Below, in pieces: positions 28,024 to 42,193 of a stretch of DNA of 64,000 bases. Below the pieces are notes generated by a model. It ran no database searches, was not told where the DNA came from, and saw only the letters and a program-made list of their open reading frames with translations. Both the position numbers and the translations under genes were made by a program. The stretch lies in NCBI GenBank assembly GCA_037013495.1, contig JAZDXN010000026.1:1550001-1614000 (forward strand). The letters are read 5' to 3'. Each line of letters begins with the position of its first letter. The stretch's first letter is position 1. The stretch is from Hippophae tibetana. Taxonomy: Eukaryota > Streptophyta > Magnoliopsida > Rosales > Elaeagnaceae.

Positions 28024-29112
28024 GAGATATTGGTGCCAACATAGGTTTGATTATTTATATTTTCAATCAATCCCTATTCTTCAAAAAAAAATAAGAGAAG
28101 AGAAAAAGAAAGAGGACGTCGTTCATATGTTCAAAAACAAAAAAACATTTGGTAAATATGAGTTACAACTTTCAACGGAGATAACTTTTGACTCGGGTAT
28201 TGAAACCACTATTATAATATATCAAATCAAGCTCGTATCAATTTACACAATATGTTTTGGCACTGCAAAGGAAAATCGTTTTTGTACCCAAATTACATTG
28301 TTTATATCACTTACCAAGTGTTTAAAGTTTTTGAAGCACCTTTATCATTTTACTTACTTCTGGTTAATTCAATAGAGCTATATAGGAGATATTGGTGCCA
28401 ACCTAGGTTTGATTATTTATATTTTCAATAAATCCCTATTCTTCAAAAGAAAAATAAGAGAAGAGAAAAAGAAAGAGGATGTCGTTCACATTTTCAAAAA
28501 TAAAAAGTAATTGGTAAATATGAGTTACAAATTTAAACGGAGATAACTTTTGACTCGGGTATCGAAACCACTATTATAATATATCAAATCGAAGCTCGTA
28601 TCAAATTACATAATATGTTTTGGTCCCGTCAAAGAAAATCGTTTTTGCACCCAAATTACATCGTTTACACCACTTTCTGTGTTTTAAAGTTTTTGACGCA
28701 CCATTTTCAATTTACTTACTTCTGGTTTAATTCAATAGAGCTATACAGGAGACATTGGTACCAACCTAGGTTTGATTATTAATATTTTCAATCAATCCCT
28801 ATTCTTCAAAAAAAAAATAAGGGAAGAGAAAAAGAAAGAGAATGTCGTTTACATTTTCAAAAATAAAAAAACATTTGGTAAATATGAGTTACAACTTTCA
28901 ACATAGATAACTTTTGACTCGGGTATCGAAACAACTATTATAATATATCAAATCGAAGCTCGTATCAAATAACACAATATTTTTTGGTACTGCCAAGGAA
29001 AATCATTTTTGTACCCAAATTACATTGTTTATATCACTTACCAAGTGTTTAAAGTTTTTGAACCACCTTTTTCATTTTACTTACTTATGGTTAATTCAAT
29101 AGAGCTATAGAG
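28024..29112 (+). repeat. Three-mer HOR variant D/A-B-C
   Basis: Starts are 28024 (D start, A end), 28386 (B) and 28749 (C). The hybrid has cataggtttg, aggacgtcg and catatgttc of D, then tattgaaacc and atcaagctcg of A. One monomer was lost between about 28140 and 28200. Confidence 0.92.
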
Positions 29113-30563
29113 GAGATATTGGTGCCAACATAGGTTTGATTATTTATATTTTCAATCAATCCCTATTCTTCAAAAAAAAATAAGAGAAGAGAAAAAGAAA
29201 GAGGACGTCGTTCATATGTTCAAAAACAAAAAAACATTTGGTAAATATGAGTTACAACTTTCAACGGAGATAACTTTTGACTCGGGTATCGAAACAACTA
29301 TTATAATATATCAAATCGAAGCTCATATCAAATTACACAATATGTTTTGGTACTGCAAAGGAAAATCGTTTTTGTACCCAAATTACATTGTTTATATCAC
29401 TTACCAAGTGTTTAATGTTTTTGAAGCACCTTTTTCATTTTACTTACTTATGGTTAATTCATAGAGTTATACAGGAGATATTGGTGCCAACCTAGGTTTG
29501 ATTATTTATATTTTCAATCAATCCCTATTCTTCAAAAAAAAAATAAGAGAAGAGAAAAAGAAAGTGGATGTCGTTCATATTTTCAAAAACAAAAAAACAT
29601 TTGGTAAATATGAGTTACAACTTTCAACGGAGATAACTTTTGACTCGGGTATTGAAACCACTATTATAATATATCAAATCAAGCTCGTATCAATTTACAC
29701 AATATGTTTTGGCACTGCAAAGGAAAATCGTTTTTGTACCCAAATTACATTGTTTATATCACTTACCAAGTGTTTAAAGTTTTTGAAGCACCTTTATCAT
29801 TTTACTTACTTCTGGTTAATTCAATAGAGCTATATAGGAGATATTGGTGCCAACCTAGGTTTGATTATTTATATTTTCAATAAATCCCTATTCTTCAAAA
29901 GAAAAATAAGAGAAGAGAAAAAGAAAGAGGATGTCGTTCACATTTTCAAAAATAAAAAGTAATTGGTAAATATGAGTTACAAATTTAAACGGAGATAACT
30001 TTTGACTCGGGTATCGAAACCACTATTATAATATATCAAATCGAAGCTCGTATCAAATTACATAATATGTTTTGGTCCCGTCAAAGAAAATCGTTTTTGC
30101 ACCCAAATTACATCGTTTACACCACTTTCTGTGTTTTAAAGTTTTTGACGCACCATTTTCAATTTACTTACTTCTGGTTTAATTCAATAGAGCTATACAG
30201 GAGACATTGGTACCAACCTAGGTTTGATTATTAATATTTTCAATCAATCCCTATTCTTCAAAAAAAAATAAGGGAAGAGAAAAAGAAAGAGAATGTCGTT
30301 TACATTTTCAAAAATAAAAAAACATTTGGTAAATATGAGTTACAACTTTCAACATAGATAACTTTTGACTCGGGTATCGAAACAACTATTATAATATATC
30401 AAATCGAAGCTCGTATCAAATAACACAATATTTTTTGGTACTGCCAAGGAAAATCATTTTTGTACCCAAATTACATTGTTTATATCACTTACCAAGTGTT
30501 TAAAGTTTTTGAACCACCTTTTTCATTTTACTTACTTATGGTTAATTCAATAGAGCTATAGAG
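29113..30563 (+). repeat. Four-mer HOR unit D-A-B-C
   Basis: Starts are 29113, 29475, 29838 and 30201. D has aggacgtcg, shared with the D starts at 28024 and 30564, so this change spread across three neighbouring units. Confidence 0.93.
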
Positions 30564-32014
30564 GAGATATTGGTGCCAACATAGGTTTGATTATTTATAT
30601 TTTCAATCAATCCCTATTCTTCAAAAAAAAATAAGAGAAGAGAAAAAGAAAGAGGACGTCGTTCATATGTTCAAAAACAAAAAAACATTTGGTAAATATG
30701 AGTTACAACTTTCAACGGAGATAACTTTTGACTCGGGTATCGAAACAACTATTATAATATATCAAATCGAAGCTCATATCAAATTACACAATATGTTTTG
30801 GTACTGCAAAGGAAAATCGTTTTTGTACCCAAATTACATTGTTTATATCACTTACCAAGTGTTTAATGTTTTTGAAGCACCTTTTTCATTTTACTTACTT
30901 ATGGTTAATTCATAGAGTTATACAGGAGATATTGGTGCCAACCTAGGTTTGATTATTTATATTTTCAATCAATCCCTATTCTTCAAAAAAAAAATAAGAG
31001 AAGAGAAAAAGAAAGTGGATGTCGTTCATATTTTCAAAAACAAAAAAACATTTGGTAAATATGAGTTACAACTTTCAACGGAGATAACTTTTGACTCGGG
31101 TATTGAAACCACTATTATAATATATCAAATCAAGCTCGTATCAATTTACACAATATGTTTTGGCACTGCAAAGGAAAATCGTTTTTGTACCCAAATTACA
31201 TTGTTTATATCACTTACCAAGTGTTTAAAGTTTTTGAAGCACCTTTATCATTTTACTTACTTCTGGTTAATTCAATAGAGCTATATAGGAGATATTGGTG
31301 CCAACCTAGGTTTGATTATTTATATTTTCAATAAATCCCTATTCTTCAAAAGAAAAATAAGAGAAGAGAAAAAGAAAGAGGATGTCGTTCACATTTTCAA
31401 AAATAAAAAGTAATTGGTAAATATGAGTTACAAATTTAAACGGAGATAACTTTTGACTCGGGTATCGAAACCACTATTATAATATATCAAATCGAAGCTC
31501 GTATCAAATTACATAATATGTTTTGGTCCCGTCAAAGAAAATCGTTTTTGCACCCAAATTACATCGTTTACACCACTTTCCGTGTTTTAATGTTTTTGAC
31601 GCACCATTTTCAATTTACTTACTTCTGGTTTAATTCAATAGAGCTATACAGGAGACATTGGTACCAACCTAGGTTTGATTATTAATATTTTCAATCAATC
31701 CCTATTCTTAAAAAAAAAATAAGAGAAGAGAAAAAGAAAGAGAATGTCGTTTACATTTTCAAAAATAAAAAAACATTTGGTAAATATGAGTTACAACTTT
31801 CAACATAGATAACTTTTGACTCGGGTATCGAAACAACTATTATAATATATCAAATCGAAGCTCGTATCAAATAACACAATATTTTTTGGTACTGCCAAGG
31901 AAAATCATTTTTGTACCCAAATTACATTGTTTATATCACTTACCAAGTGTTTAAAGTTTTTGAACCACCTTTTTCATTTTACTTACTTATGGTTAATTCA
32001 ATAGAGCTATAGAG
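30564..32014 (+). repeat. Four-mer HOR unit D-A-B-C
   Basis: Starts are 30564, 30926, 31289 and 31652. The D and A belong to the aggacgtcg/aaagtggatg group. The B has gttttaatg and the C has ttcttaaaaa, as in 21853-22579, so the unit is a mosaic of two HOR lineages. Confidence 0.93.
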
Positions 32015-33465
32015 GAGATATTTGTGCCAACCTAGGTTTGATTATTTATATTTTCAATCAATCCCTATTCTTCAAAAAAAAATAAGAGAAGAGAAAAAGA
32101 AAGAGGATGTCGTTCATATGTTCAAAAACAAAAAAACATTTGCTAAATATGAGTTACAACTTTCAACGGAGATAACTTTTGACTCGGGTATCGAAACAAC
32201 TATTATAATATATCAAATCGAAGCTCATATCAAATTAAACAATATGTTTTGGTACTGCAAAGGAAAATCGTTTTTGTACCCAAATTACATTGTTTATATC
32301 ACTTACCAAGTGTTTAATGTTTTTGAAGCACCTTTTTCATTTTACTTACTTATGGTTAATTCATAGAGTTATACAGGAGATATTGGTGCCAACCTAGGTT
32401 TGATTATTTATATTTTCAATCAATCCCTATTCTTCAAAAAAAAAATAAGAGAAGAGAAAAAGAAAGAGGATGTCGTTCATATTTTCAAAAACAAAAAAAC
32501 ATTTGGTAAATATGAGTTACAACTTTCAACGGAGATAACTTTTGACTCGGGTATTGAAACCACTATTATAATATATCAAATCAAGCTCGTATCAATTTAC
32601 ACAATATGTTTTGGCACTGCAAAGGAAAATCGTTTTTGTACCCAAATTACATTGTTTATATCACTTACCAAGTGTTTAAAGTTTTTGAAGCACCTTTATC
32701 ATTTTACTTACTTCTGGTTAATTCAATAGAGCTATATAGGAGATATTGGTGCCAACCTAGGTTTGATTATTTATATTTTCAATAAATCCCTATTCTTCAA
32801 AAGAAAAATAAGAGAAGAGAAAAAGAAAGAGGATGTCGTTCACATTTTCAAAAATAAAAAGTAATTGGTAAATATGAGTTACAAATTTAAACGGAGATAA
32901 CTTTTGACTCGGGTATCGAAACCACTATTATAATATATCAAATCGAAGCTCGTATCAAATTACATAATATGTTTTGGTCCCGTCAAAGAAAATCGTTTTT
33001 GCACCCAAATTACATCGTTTACACCAATTTCCGTGTTTTAAAGTTTTTGACGCACCATTTTCAATTTACTTACTTCTGGTTTAATTCAATAGAGCTATAC
33101 AGGAGACATTGGTACCAACCTAGGTTTGATTATTAATATTTTCAATCAATCCCTATTCTTCAAAAAAAAATAAGAGAAGAGAAAAAGAAAGAGAATGTCG
33201 TTTACATTTTCAAAAATAAAAAAACATTTGGTAAATATGAGTTACAAATTTCAACATAGATAACTTTTGACTCGGGTATCGAAACAACTATTATAATATA
33301 TCAAATCGAAACTCGTATCAAATAACACAATATTTTTTGGTACTTCCAAGGAAAATCATTTTTGTACCCAAATTACATTGTTTATATCACTTACCAAGTG
33401 TTTAAAGTTTTTGAACCACCTTTTTCATTTTACTTACTTATGGTTAATTCAATAGAGCTATAGAG
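32015..33465 (+). repeat. Four-mer HOR unit D-A-B-C
   Basis: Starts are 32015, 32377, 32740 and 33103. D starts with the rare gatatttgtgcc, has tttgctaaat and caaattaaac, and is nearly repeated at 34917. Confidence 0.93.
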
Positions 33466-34916
33466 GAGATATTGGTGCCAACCTAGGTTTGATTATTTAT
33501 ATTTTCAATCAATCCCTATTCTTCAAAAAAAAATAAGAGAAGAGAAAAAGAAAGAGGATGTCGTTCATATGTTCAAAAACAAAAAAACATTTGCTAAATA
33601 TGAGTTACAACTTTCAACGGAGATAACTTTTGACTCGGGTATCGAAACAACTATTATAATATATCAAATCGAAGCTCATATCAAATTAAACAATATGTTT
33701 TGGTACTGCAAAGGAAAATCGTTTTTGTACCCAAATTACATTGTTTATATCACTTACCAAGTGTTTAATGTTTTTGAAGCACCTTTTTCATTTTACTTAC
33801 TTATGGTTAATTCATAGAGTTATACAGGAGATATTGGTGCCAACCTAGGTTTGATTATTTATATTTTCAATCAATCCCTATTCTTCAAAAAAAAAATAAG
33901 AGAAGAGAAAAAGAAAGTGGATGTCGTTCATATTTTCAAAAACAAAAAAACATTTGGTAAATATGAGTTACAACTTTCAACGGAGATAACTTTTGACTCG
34001 GGTATTGAAACCACTATTATAATATATCAAATCAAGCTCGTATCAATTTACACAATATGTTTTGGCACTGCAAAGGAAAATCGTTTTTGTACCCAAATTA
34101 CATTGTTTATATCACTTACCAAGTGTTTAAAGTTTTTGAAGCACCTTTATCATTTTACTTACTTCTGGTTAATTCAATAGAGCTATATAGGAGATATTGG
34201 TGCCAACCTAGGTTTGATTATTTATATTTTCAATAAATCCCTATTCTTCAAAAGAAAAATAAGAGAAGAGAAAAAGAAAGAGGATGTCGTTCACATTTTC
34301 AAAAATAAAAAGTAATTGGTAAATATGAGTTACAAATTTAAACGGAGATAACTTTTGACTCGGGTATCGAAACCACTATTATAATATATCAAATCGAAGC
34401 TCGTATCAAATTACATAATATGTTTTGGTCCCGTCAAAGAAAATCGTTTTTGCACCCAAATTACATCGTTTACACCACTTTCCGTGTTTTAATGTTTTTG
34501 ACGCACCATTTTCAATTTACTTACTTCTGGTTTAATTCAATAGAGCTATACAGGAGACATTGGTACCAACCTAGGTTTGATTATTAATATTTTCAATCAA
34601 TCCCTATTCTTAAAAAAAAAATAAGAGAAGAGAAAAAGAAAGAGAATGTCGTTTACATTTTCAAAAATAAAAAAACATTTGGTAAATATGAGTTACAACT
34701 TTCAACATAGATAACTTTTGACTCGGGTATCGAAACAACTATTATAATATATCAAATCGAAGCTCGTATCAAATAACACAATATTTTTTGGTACTGCCAA
34801 GGAAAATCATTTTTGTACCCAAATTACATTGTTTATATCACTTACCAAGTGTTTAAAGTTTTTGAACCACCTTTTTCATTTTACTTACTTATGGTTAATT
34901 CAATAGAGCTATAGAG
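33466..34916 (+). repeat. Four-mer HOR unit D-A-B-C
   Basis: Starts are 33466, 33828, 34191 and 34554. Its B and C repeat those of 31289-32014 (gttttaatg, ttcttaaaaa) at an offset of about 2902 bp, two HOR units. Confidence 0.93.
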
Positions 34917-36732
34917 GAGATATTTGTGCCAACCTAGGTTTGATTATTTATATTTTCAATCAATCCCTATTCTTCAAAAAAAAATAAGAGAAGAGAAAAA
35001 GAAAGAGGATGTCGTTCATATGTTCAAAAACAAAAAAACATTTGCTAAATATGAGTTACAACTTTCAACGGAGATAACTTTTGACTCGGGTATCGAAACA
35101 ACTATTATAATATATCAAATCGAAGCTCATATCAAATTAAACAATATGTTTTGGTACTGCAAAGGAAAATCGTTTTTGTACCCAAATTACATTGTTTATA
35201 TCACTTACCAAGTGTTTAATGTTTTTGAAGCACCTTTTTCATTTTACTTACTTATGGTTAATTCATAGAGTTATACAGGAGATATTGGTGCCAACCTAGG
35301 TTTGATTATTTATATTTTCAATCAATCCCTATTCTTCAAAAAAAAAATAAGAGAAGAGAAAAAGAAAGAGGATGTCGTTCATATTTTCAAAAACAAAAAA
35401 ACATTTGGTAAATATGAGTTACAACTTTCAACGGAGATAACTTTTGACTCGGGTATTGAAACCACTATTATAATATATCAAATCAAGCTCGTATCAATTT
35501 ACACAATATGTTTTGGCACTGCAAAGGAAAATCGTTTTTGTACCCAAATTACATTGTTTATATCACTTACCAAGTGTTTAAAGTTTTTGAAGCACCTTTA
35601 TCATTTTACTTACTTCTGGTTAATTCAATAGAGCTATATAAAAGATATTGGTGCCAACCTAGGTTTGATTATTTATATTTTCAATAAATCCCTATTCTTC
35701 AAAAGAAAAATAAGAGAAGAGAAAAAGAAAGAGGATGTCGTTCACATTTTCAAAAATAAAAAGTAATTGGAAAATATGAGTTACAAATTTAAACGGAGAT
35801 AACTTTTGACTCGGGTATCGAAACCACTATTATAATATATCAAATCAAGCTCGTATCAATTTACACAATATGTTTTGGCACTGCAAAGGAAAATCGTTTT
35901 TGTACCCAAATTACATTGTTTATATCACTTACCAAGTGTTTAAAGTTTTTGAAGCACCTTTATCATTTTACTTACTTCTGGTTAATTCAATAGAGCTATA
36001 CAGGAGATATTGGTGCCAACCTAGGTTTGATTATTTATATTTTCAATAAATCCCTATTCTTCAAAAGAAAAATAAGAGAAGAGAAAAAGAAAGAGGATGT
36101 CGTTCACATTTTCAAAAATAAAAAAAAAATTGGTAAATATGAGTTACAAATTTAAACGGAGATAACTTTTGACTCGGGTATCGAAACCACTATTATAATA
36201 TATCAAATCGAAGCTCGTATCAAATTACATAATATGTTTTGGTCCCGTCAAAGAAAATCGTTTTTGCACCCAAATTACATCGTTTACACCACTTTCCGTG
36301 TTTTAAAGTTTTTGACGCACCATTTTCAATTTACTTACTTCTGGTTTAATTCAATAGAGCTATACAGGAGACATTGGTACCAACCTAGGTTTGATTATTA
36401 ATATTTTCAATCAATCCCTATTCTTCAAAAAAAAAAATAAGAGAAGAGAAAAAGAAAGAGAATGTCGTTTACATTTTCAAAAATAAAAAAACATTTGGTA
36501 AATATGAGTTACAACTTTCAACATAGATAACTTTTGACTCGGGTATCGAAACAACTATTATAATATATCAAATCGAAGCTCGTATCAAATAACACAATAT
36601 TTTTTGGTACTGCCAAGGAAAATCATTTTTGTACCCAAATTACATTGTTTATATCACTTACCAAGTGTTTAAAGTTTTGGAACCACCTTTTTCATTTTAC
36701 TTACTTATGGTTAATTCAATAGAGCTATAGAG
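34917..36732 (+). repeat. Five-mer HOR variant D-A-B/A-B-C
   Basis: Starts are 34917 (D, gatatttgtgcc), 35279 (A), 35642 (B/A), 36004 (B) and 36368 (C). The monomer at 35642 starts as B (private aaagatattgg and ttggaaaatatg) and becomes A at atcaagctcg near 35846. One extra monomer was gained by B-A mispairing. Confidence 0.92.
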
Positions 36733-38188
36733 GAGATATTGGTGCCAACATAGGTTTGATTATTTATATTTTCAATCAATCCCTATTCTTCAAAAAAAAA
36801 TAAGAGAAGAGAAAAAGAAAGAGGATGTCGTTCATATGTTCAAAAACAAAAAAACATTTGGTAAATATGAGTTACAACTTTCAACGGAGATAACTTTTGA
36901 CTCGGGTATCGAAACAACTATTATAATATATCAAATCGAAGCTCATATCAAATTACACAATATGTTTTGGTACTGCAAAGGAAAATCGTTTTTGTACCCA
37001 AATTACATTGTTTATATCACTTACCAAGTGTTTAATGTTTTTGAAGCACCTTTTTCATTTTACTTACTTATGGTTAATTCATAGAGTTATACAGGAGATA
37101 TTGGTGCCAACCTAGGTTTGATTATTTATATTTTCAATCAATCCCTATTCTTCAAAAAAAAAAAAAATAAGAGAAGAGAAAAAGAAAGAGGATGTCGTTC
37201 ATATTTTCAAAAACAAAAAAACATTTGGTAAATATGAGTTACAACTTTCAACGGAGATAACTTTTGACTCGGGTATTGAAACCACTATTATAATATATCA
37301 AATCAAGCTCGTATCAATTTACACAATATGTTTTGGCACTGCAAAGGAAAATCGTTTTTGTACCCAAATTACATTGTTTATATCACTTACCAAGTGTTTA
37401 AAGTTTTTGAAGCACCTTTATCATTTTACTTACTTCTGGTTAATTCAATAGAGCTATATAGGAGATATTGGTGCCAACCTAGGTTTGATTATTTATATTT
37501 TCAATAAATCCCTATTCTTCAAAAGAAAAATAAGAGAAGAGAAAAAGAAAGAGGATGTCGTTCACATTTTCAAAAATAAAAAGTAATTGGTAAATATGAG
37601 TTACAAATTTAAACGGAGATAACTTTTGACTCGGGTATCGAAACCACTATTATAATATATCAAATCGAAGCTCGTATCAAATTACATAATATGTTTTGGT
37701 CCCGTCAAAGAAAATCGTTTTTGCACCCAAATTACATCGTTTACACCACTTTCCGTGTTTTAAAGTTTTTGACGCACCATTTTCAATTTATTTACTTCTG
37801 GTTTAATTCAATAGAGCTATACAGGAGACATTGGTACCAACCTAGGTTTGATTATTAATATTTTCAATCAATCCCTATTATTCAAAAAAAAAATAAGAGA
37901 AGAGAAAAAGAAAGAGAATGTCGTTTACATTTTCAAAAATAAAAAAACATTTGGTAAATATGTGTTACAACTTTCAACATAGATAACTTTTGACTCGGGT
38001 ATCGAAACAACTATTATAATATATCAAATTTAAGCTCGTATCAAATAACACAATATTTTTTGGTACTGCCAAGGAAAATCATTTTTGTACCCAAATTACA
38101 TTGTTTATATCACTTACCAAGTGTTTAAAGTTTTTGAACCACCTTTTTCATTTTACTTACTTATGGTTAATTCAATAGAGCTATAGAG
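36733..38188 (+). repeat. Four-mer HOR unit D-A-B-C
   Basis: Starts are 36733, 37095 (A-run of 14), 37462 and 37825. The C is divergent: ctattattcaaa, atatgtgttac and caaatttaagc. Confidence 0.93.
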
Positions 38189-40371
38189 GAGATATTGGTG
38201 CCAACATAGGTTTGATTATTTATATTTTCAATCAATCCCTATTCTTCAAAAAAAAATAAGAGAAGAGAAAAAGAAAGAGGATGTCGTTCATATGTTCAAA
38301 AACAAAAAAACATTTGGTAAATATGAGTTACAACTTTCAACGAAGATAACTTTTGACTCGGGTATCGAAACAACTATTATAATATATCAAATCGAAGCTC
38401 ATATCAAATTACACAATATGTTTTGGTACTGCAAAGGAAAATCGTTTTTGTACCCAAATTACATTGTTTATATCACTTACCAAGTGTTTAATGTTTTTGA
38501 AGCACCTTTTTCATTTTACTTACTTATGGTTAATTCATAGAGTTATACAGGAGATATTGGTGCCCACCTAGGTTTGATTATTTATATTTTCAATCAATCC
38601 CTATTCTTCAAAAAAAAAATAAGAGAAGAGAAATAGAAAGAGGATGTCGTTCATATTTTCAAAAACAAAAAAACATTTGGTAAATATGAGTTACAACTTT
38701 CAACGGAGATAACTTTTGACTCGGGTATCGAAACAACTATTATAATATATCAAATCAAGCTCGTATCAATTTACACAATATGTTTTGGCACTGCAAAGGA
38801 AAATCGTTTTTGTACCCAAATTACATTGTTTATATCACTTACCAAGTGTTTAAAGTTTTTGAAGCACCTTTATCATTTTACTTACTTCTGGTTAATTCAA
38901 TAGAGCTATACAGGAGATATTGGTGCCAACCTAGGTTTGATTATTTATATTTTCAATAAATCCCTATTCTTCAAAAGAAAAATAAGAGAAGAGAAAAAGA
39001 AAGAGGATGTCGTTCACATTTTCAAAAATAAAAAAAAATTGGTAAATATGAGTTACAAATTTAAACGGAGATAACTTTTGACTCGGGTATCGAAACCACT
39101 ATTATAATATATCAAATCGAAGCTCGTATCAAATTACATAATATGTTTTGGTCTCGTCAAAGAAAATCGTTTTTTGCACCCAAATTACATCGTTTACACC
39201 ACTTTCCGTGTTTTAAAGTTTTTGACCGCACCATTTTCAATTTACTTACTTCTGGTTTAATTCAATAGAGCTATACAGGAGACATTGGTACCAACCTAGG
39301 TTTGATTATTAATATTTTTCAATCAATCCCTATTCTTCAAAAAAAAAATAAGAGAAGAGAAAAAGAAAGAGAATGTCGTTTACATTTTCAAAAATAAAAA
39401 AACATTTGGTAAATATGAGTTACAAATTTCAACATAGATAACTTTTGACTCGGGTATCGAAACAACTATTATAATATATCAAATCGAAGCTCGTATCAAA
39501 TAACACAATATTTTTTGGTACTTCCAAGGAAAATCATTTTTGTACCCAAATTACATTGTTTATATCACTTACCAAGTGTTCAAAGTTTTTGAAGCACCTT
39601 TATCATTTTACTTACTTCTGGTTAATTCAATAGAGCTATACAGGAGATATTGGTGCCAACCTAGGTTTGATTATTTATATTTTCAATAAATCCCTATTCT
39701 TCAAAAGAAAAATATGAGAAGAGAAAAAGAAAGAGGATGTCGTTCACATTTTCAAAAATAAAAAAAAATTGGTAAATATGAGTTACAAATTTAAACGGAG
39801 ATAACTTTTGACTCGGGTATCGAAACCACTATTATAATATATCAAATCGAAGCTCGTATCAAATTACATAATATGTTTTGGTCCCGTCAAAGAAAATCGT
39901 TTTTGCACCCAAATTACATCGTTTACACCACTTTCCGTGTTTTAAAGTTTTTGACGCACCATTTTCAATTTACTTACTTCTGGTTTAATTCAATAGAGCT
40001 ATACAGGAGACATTGGTACCAACCTAGGTTTGATTATTAATATTTTCAATCAATCCCTATTCTTCAAAAAAAAAATAAGAGAAGAGAAAAAGAAAGAGAA
40101 TGTCGTTTACATTTTCAAAAATAAAAAAACATTTGGTAAATATGAGTTACAACTTTCAACATAGATAACGTTTGACTCGGGTATCGAAACAACTATTATA
40201 ATATATCAAATCGAAAGCTCGTATCAAATAACACAAATATTTTTTGGTACTTCCATGGAAAATCATTTTGTAACCAAATTACATTGTTTATATCACTTAC
40301 CAAGTGTTTAAAGTTTTTGAACCACCTTTTTCATTTTACTTACTTATGGTTAATTCAATAGAGCTATAGAG
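38189..40371 (+). repeat. Six-mer HOR variant D-A-B-C/A-B-C
   Basis: Starts are 38189 (D), 38551 (A, private tgcccacctagg), 38914 (B), 39279 (C/A hybrid), 39644 (B) and 40007 (C). The C/A hybrid has gtacttccaagg and gtgttcaaag, then the A end aagcacctttatcat. The same hybrid recurs at 47655, 58197 and 58925. Confidence 0.92.
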
Positions 40372-42193
40372 GAGATATTGGTGCCAACCTAGGTTTGATT
40401 ATTTATATTTTCAATCAATCCCTATTCTTCAAAAAAAAATAAGAGAAGAGAAAAAGAAAGAGGATGTCGTTCATATGTTCAAAAACAAAAAAACATTTGG
40501 TAAATATGAGTTACAACTTTCAACGGAGATAACTTTTGACTCGGGTATCGAAACAACTATTATAATATATCAAATCGAAGCTCATATCAAATTACACAAT
40601 ATGTTTTTGGTACTGCAAAGGAAAATCGTTTTTGTACCCAAATTACATTGGTTTATATCACTTACCAAGTGTTTAATGTTTTTTGAAGCACCTTTTTCAT
40701 TTTACTTACTTATGGTTAATTCATAGAGTTATACAGGAGATATTGGTGCCAACCTAGGTTTGATTATTTATATTTTCAATCAATCCCTATTCTTCAAAAA
40801 AAAAATAAGAGAAGAGAAAAAGAAAGAGGATGTCGTTCATATTTTCAAAACAAAAAAACATTTGGTAAATATGAGTTACAACTTTCAACGGAGATAACCT
40901 TTGACTCGGGTATTGAAACCACTATTATAATATATCAAATCGAAGCTCATATCAAATTACACAATATGTTTTGGTACTGCAAAGGAAAATCGTTTTTGTA
41001 CCCAAATTACATTGTTTATATCACTTACCAAGTGTTTAAAGTTTTTGAAGCACCTTTTTCATTTTACTTATTTCTGGTTAATTCATAGAGTTATACAGGA
41101 GATATTGGTGCCAACCAAGGTTTGATTATTTATATTTTCAATCAATCCCTATTCTTCAAAAAAAAAATAAGAGAAGAGAAAAAGAAAGAGGATGTCGTTC
41201 ATATTTTCAAAAACAAAAAAACATTTGGTAAATATGAGTTACAACTTTCAACGAACGGAGATAACTTTGGACTCGGGTATTGAAACCACTATTATAATAT
41301 ATCAAATCAAGCTGGTATCAATTTACACAATATGTTTTGGCACTGCAAAGGAAAATCGTTTTTGTACCCAAATTACATTGTTTATATCACTTACCAAGTG
41401 TTTAAAGTTTTTGAAGCACCTTTATCATTTTACTTACTTCTGGTTAATTCAATAGAGCTATAGAGGAGATATTGGTGCCAACCTAGGTTTGATTATTTAT
41501 ATTTTCAATCAATCCCTATTCTTCAAAAGAAAAATAACAGAAGAGAAAAAGAAAGAGGATGTCGTTCACATTTTCAAAAATAAAAAAAATTTGGTAAATA
41601 TGAGTTACAAATTTAAACGGAGATAACTTTTGACTCGGGTATCGAAACCACTATTATAATATATCAAATCGAAGCTCGTATCAAATTACATAATATTTTT
41701 TGGTCCCGTCAAAGAAAATCATTTTTTGCACCCAAATTACATGGTTTACACCACTTTCCGTGTTTTAAAGTTTTTGACGCACCATTTTCAATTTACTTAC
41801 TTCTGGTTTAATTCAATAGAGCTATACAGGAGACATTGGTACCAACCTAGGTTTGATTATTAATATTTTCAATCAATCCCTATTCTTCAAAAAAAAAATA
41901 AGAGAAGTGAAAAAGAAAGAGAATGTCGTTTACATTTTCAAAAATAAAAAAACATTTGGTAAATATGAGTTACAACTTTCAACATAGATAACTTTTGACT
42001 CGGGTATCGAAACAACTATTATAATATATCAAATCGAAGCTCGTATCAAATAACACAATATTTTTTGGTACTGCCAAGGAAAATCATTTTTGTACCCAAA
42101 TTACATTTTTTATATCACTTACCAAGTGTTTAAAGTTTTTGAACCACCTTTTTCATTTTACTTACTTATGGTTAATTCAATAGAGCTATAGAG
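40372..42193 (+). repeat. Five-mer HOR variant D-A/D-A-B-C
   Basis: Starts are 40372 (D), 40737 (A start, D end), 41099 (A), 41466 (B, aataacagaag) and 41830 (C, gagaagtgaaa). The A at 41099 has a 4 bp duplication-like insertion in caacgaacggag and ccaaccaagg. Several single-base indels lie here. The C-D-A-B-C order and variants match 59653-61471, minus the A/D unit. Confidence 0.9.
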
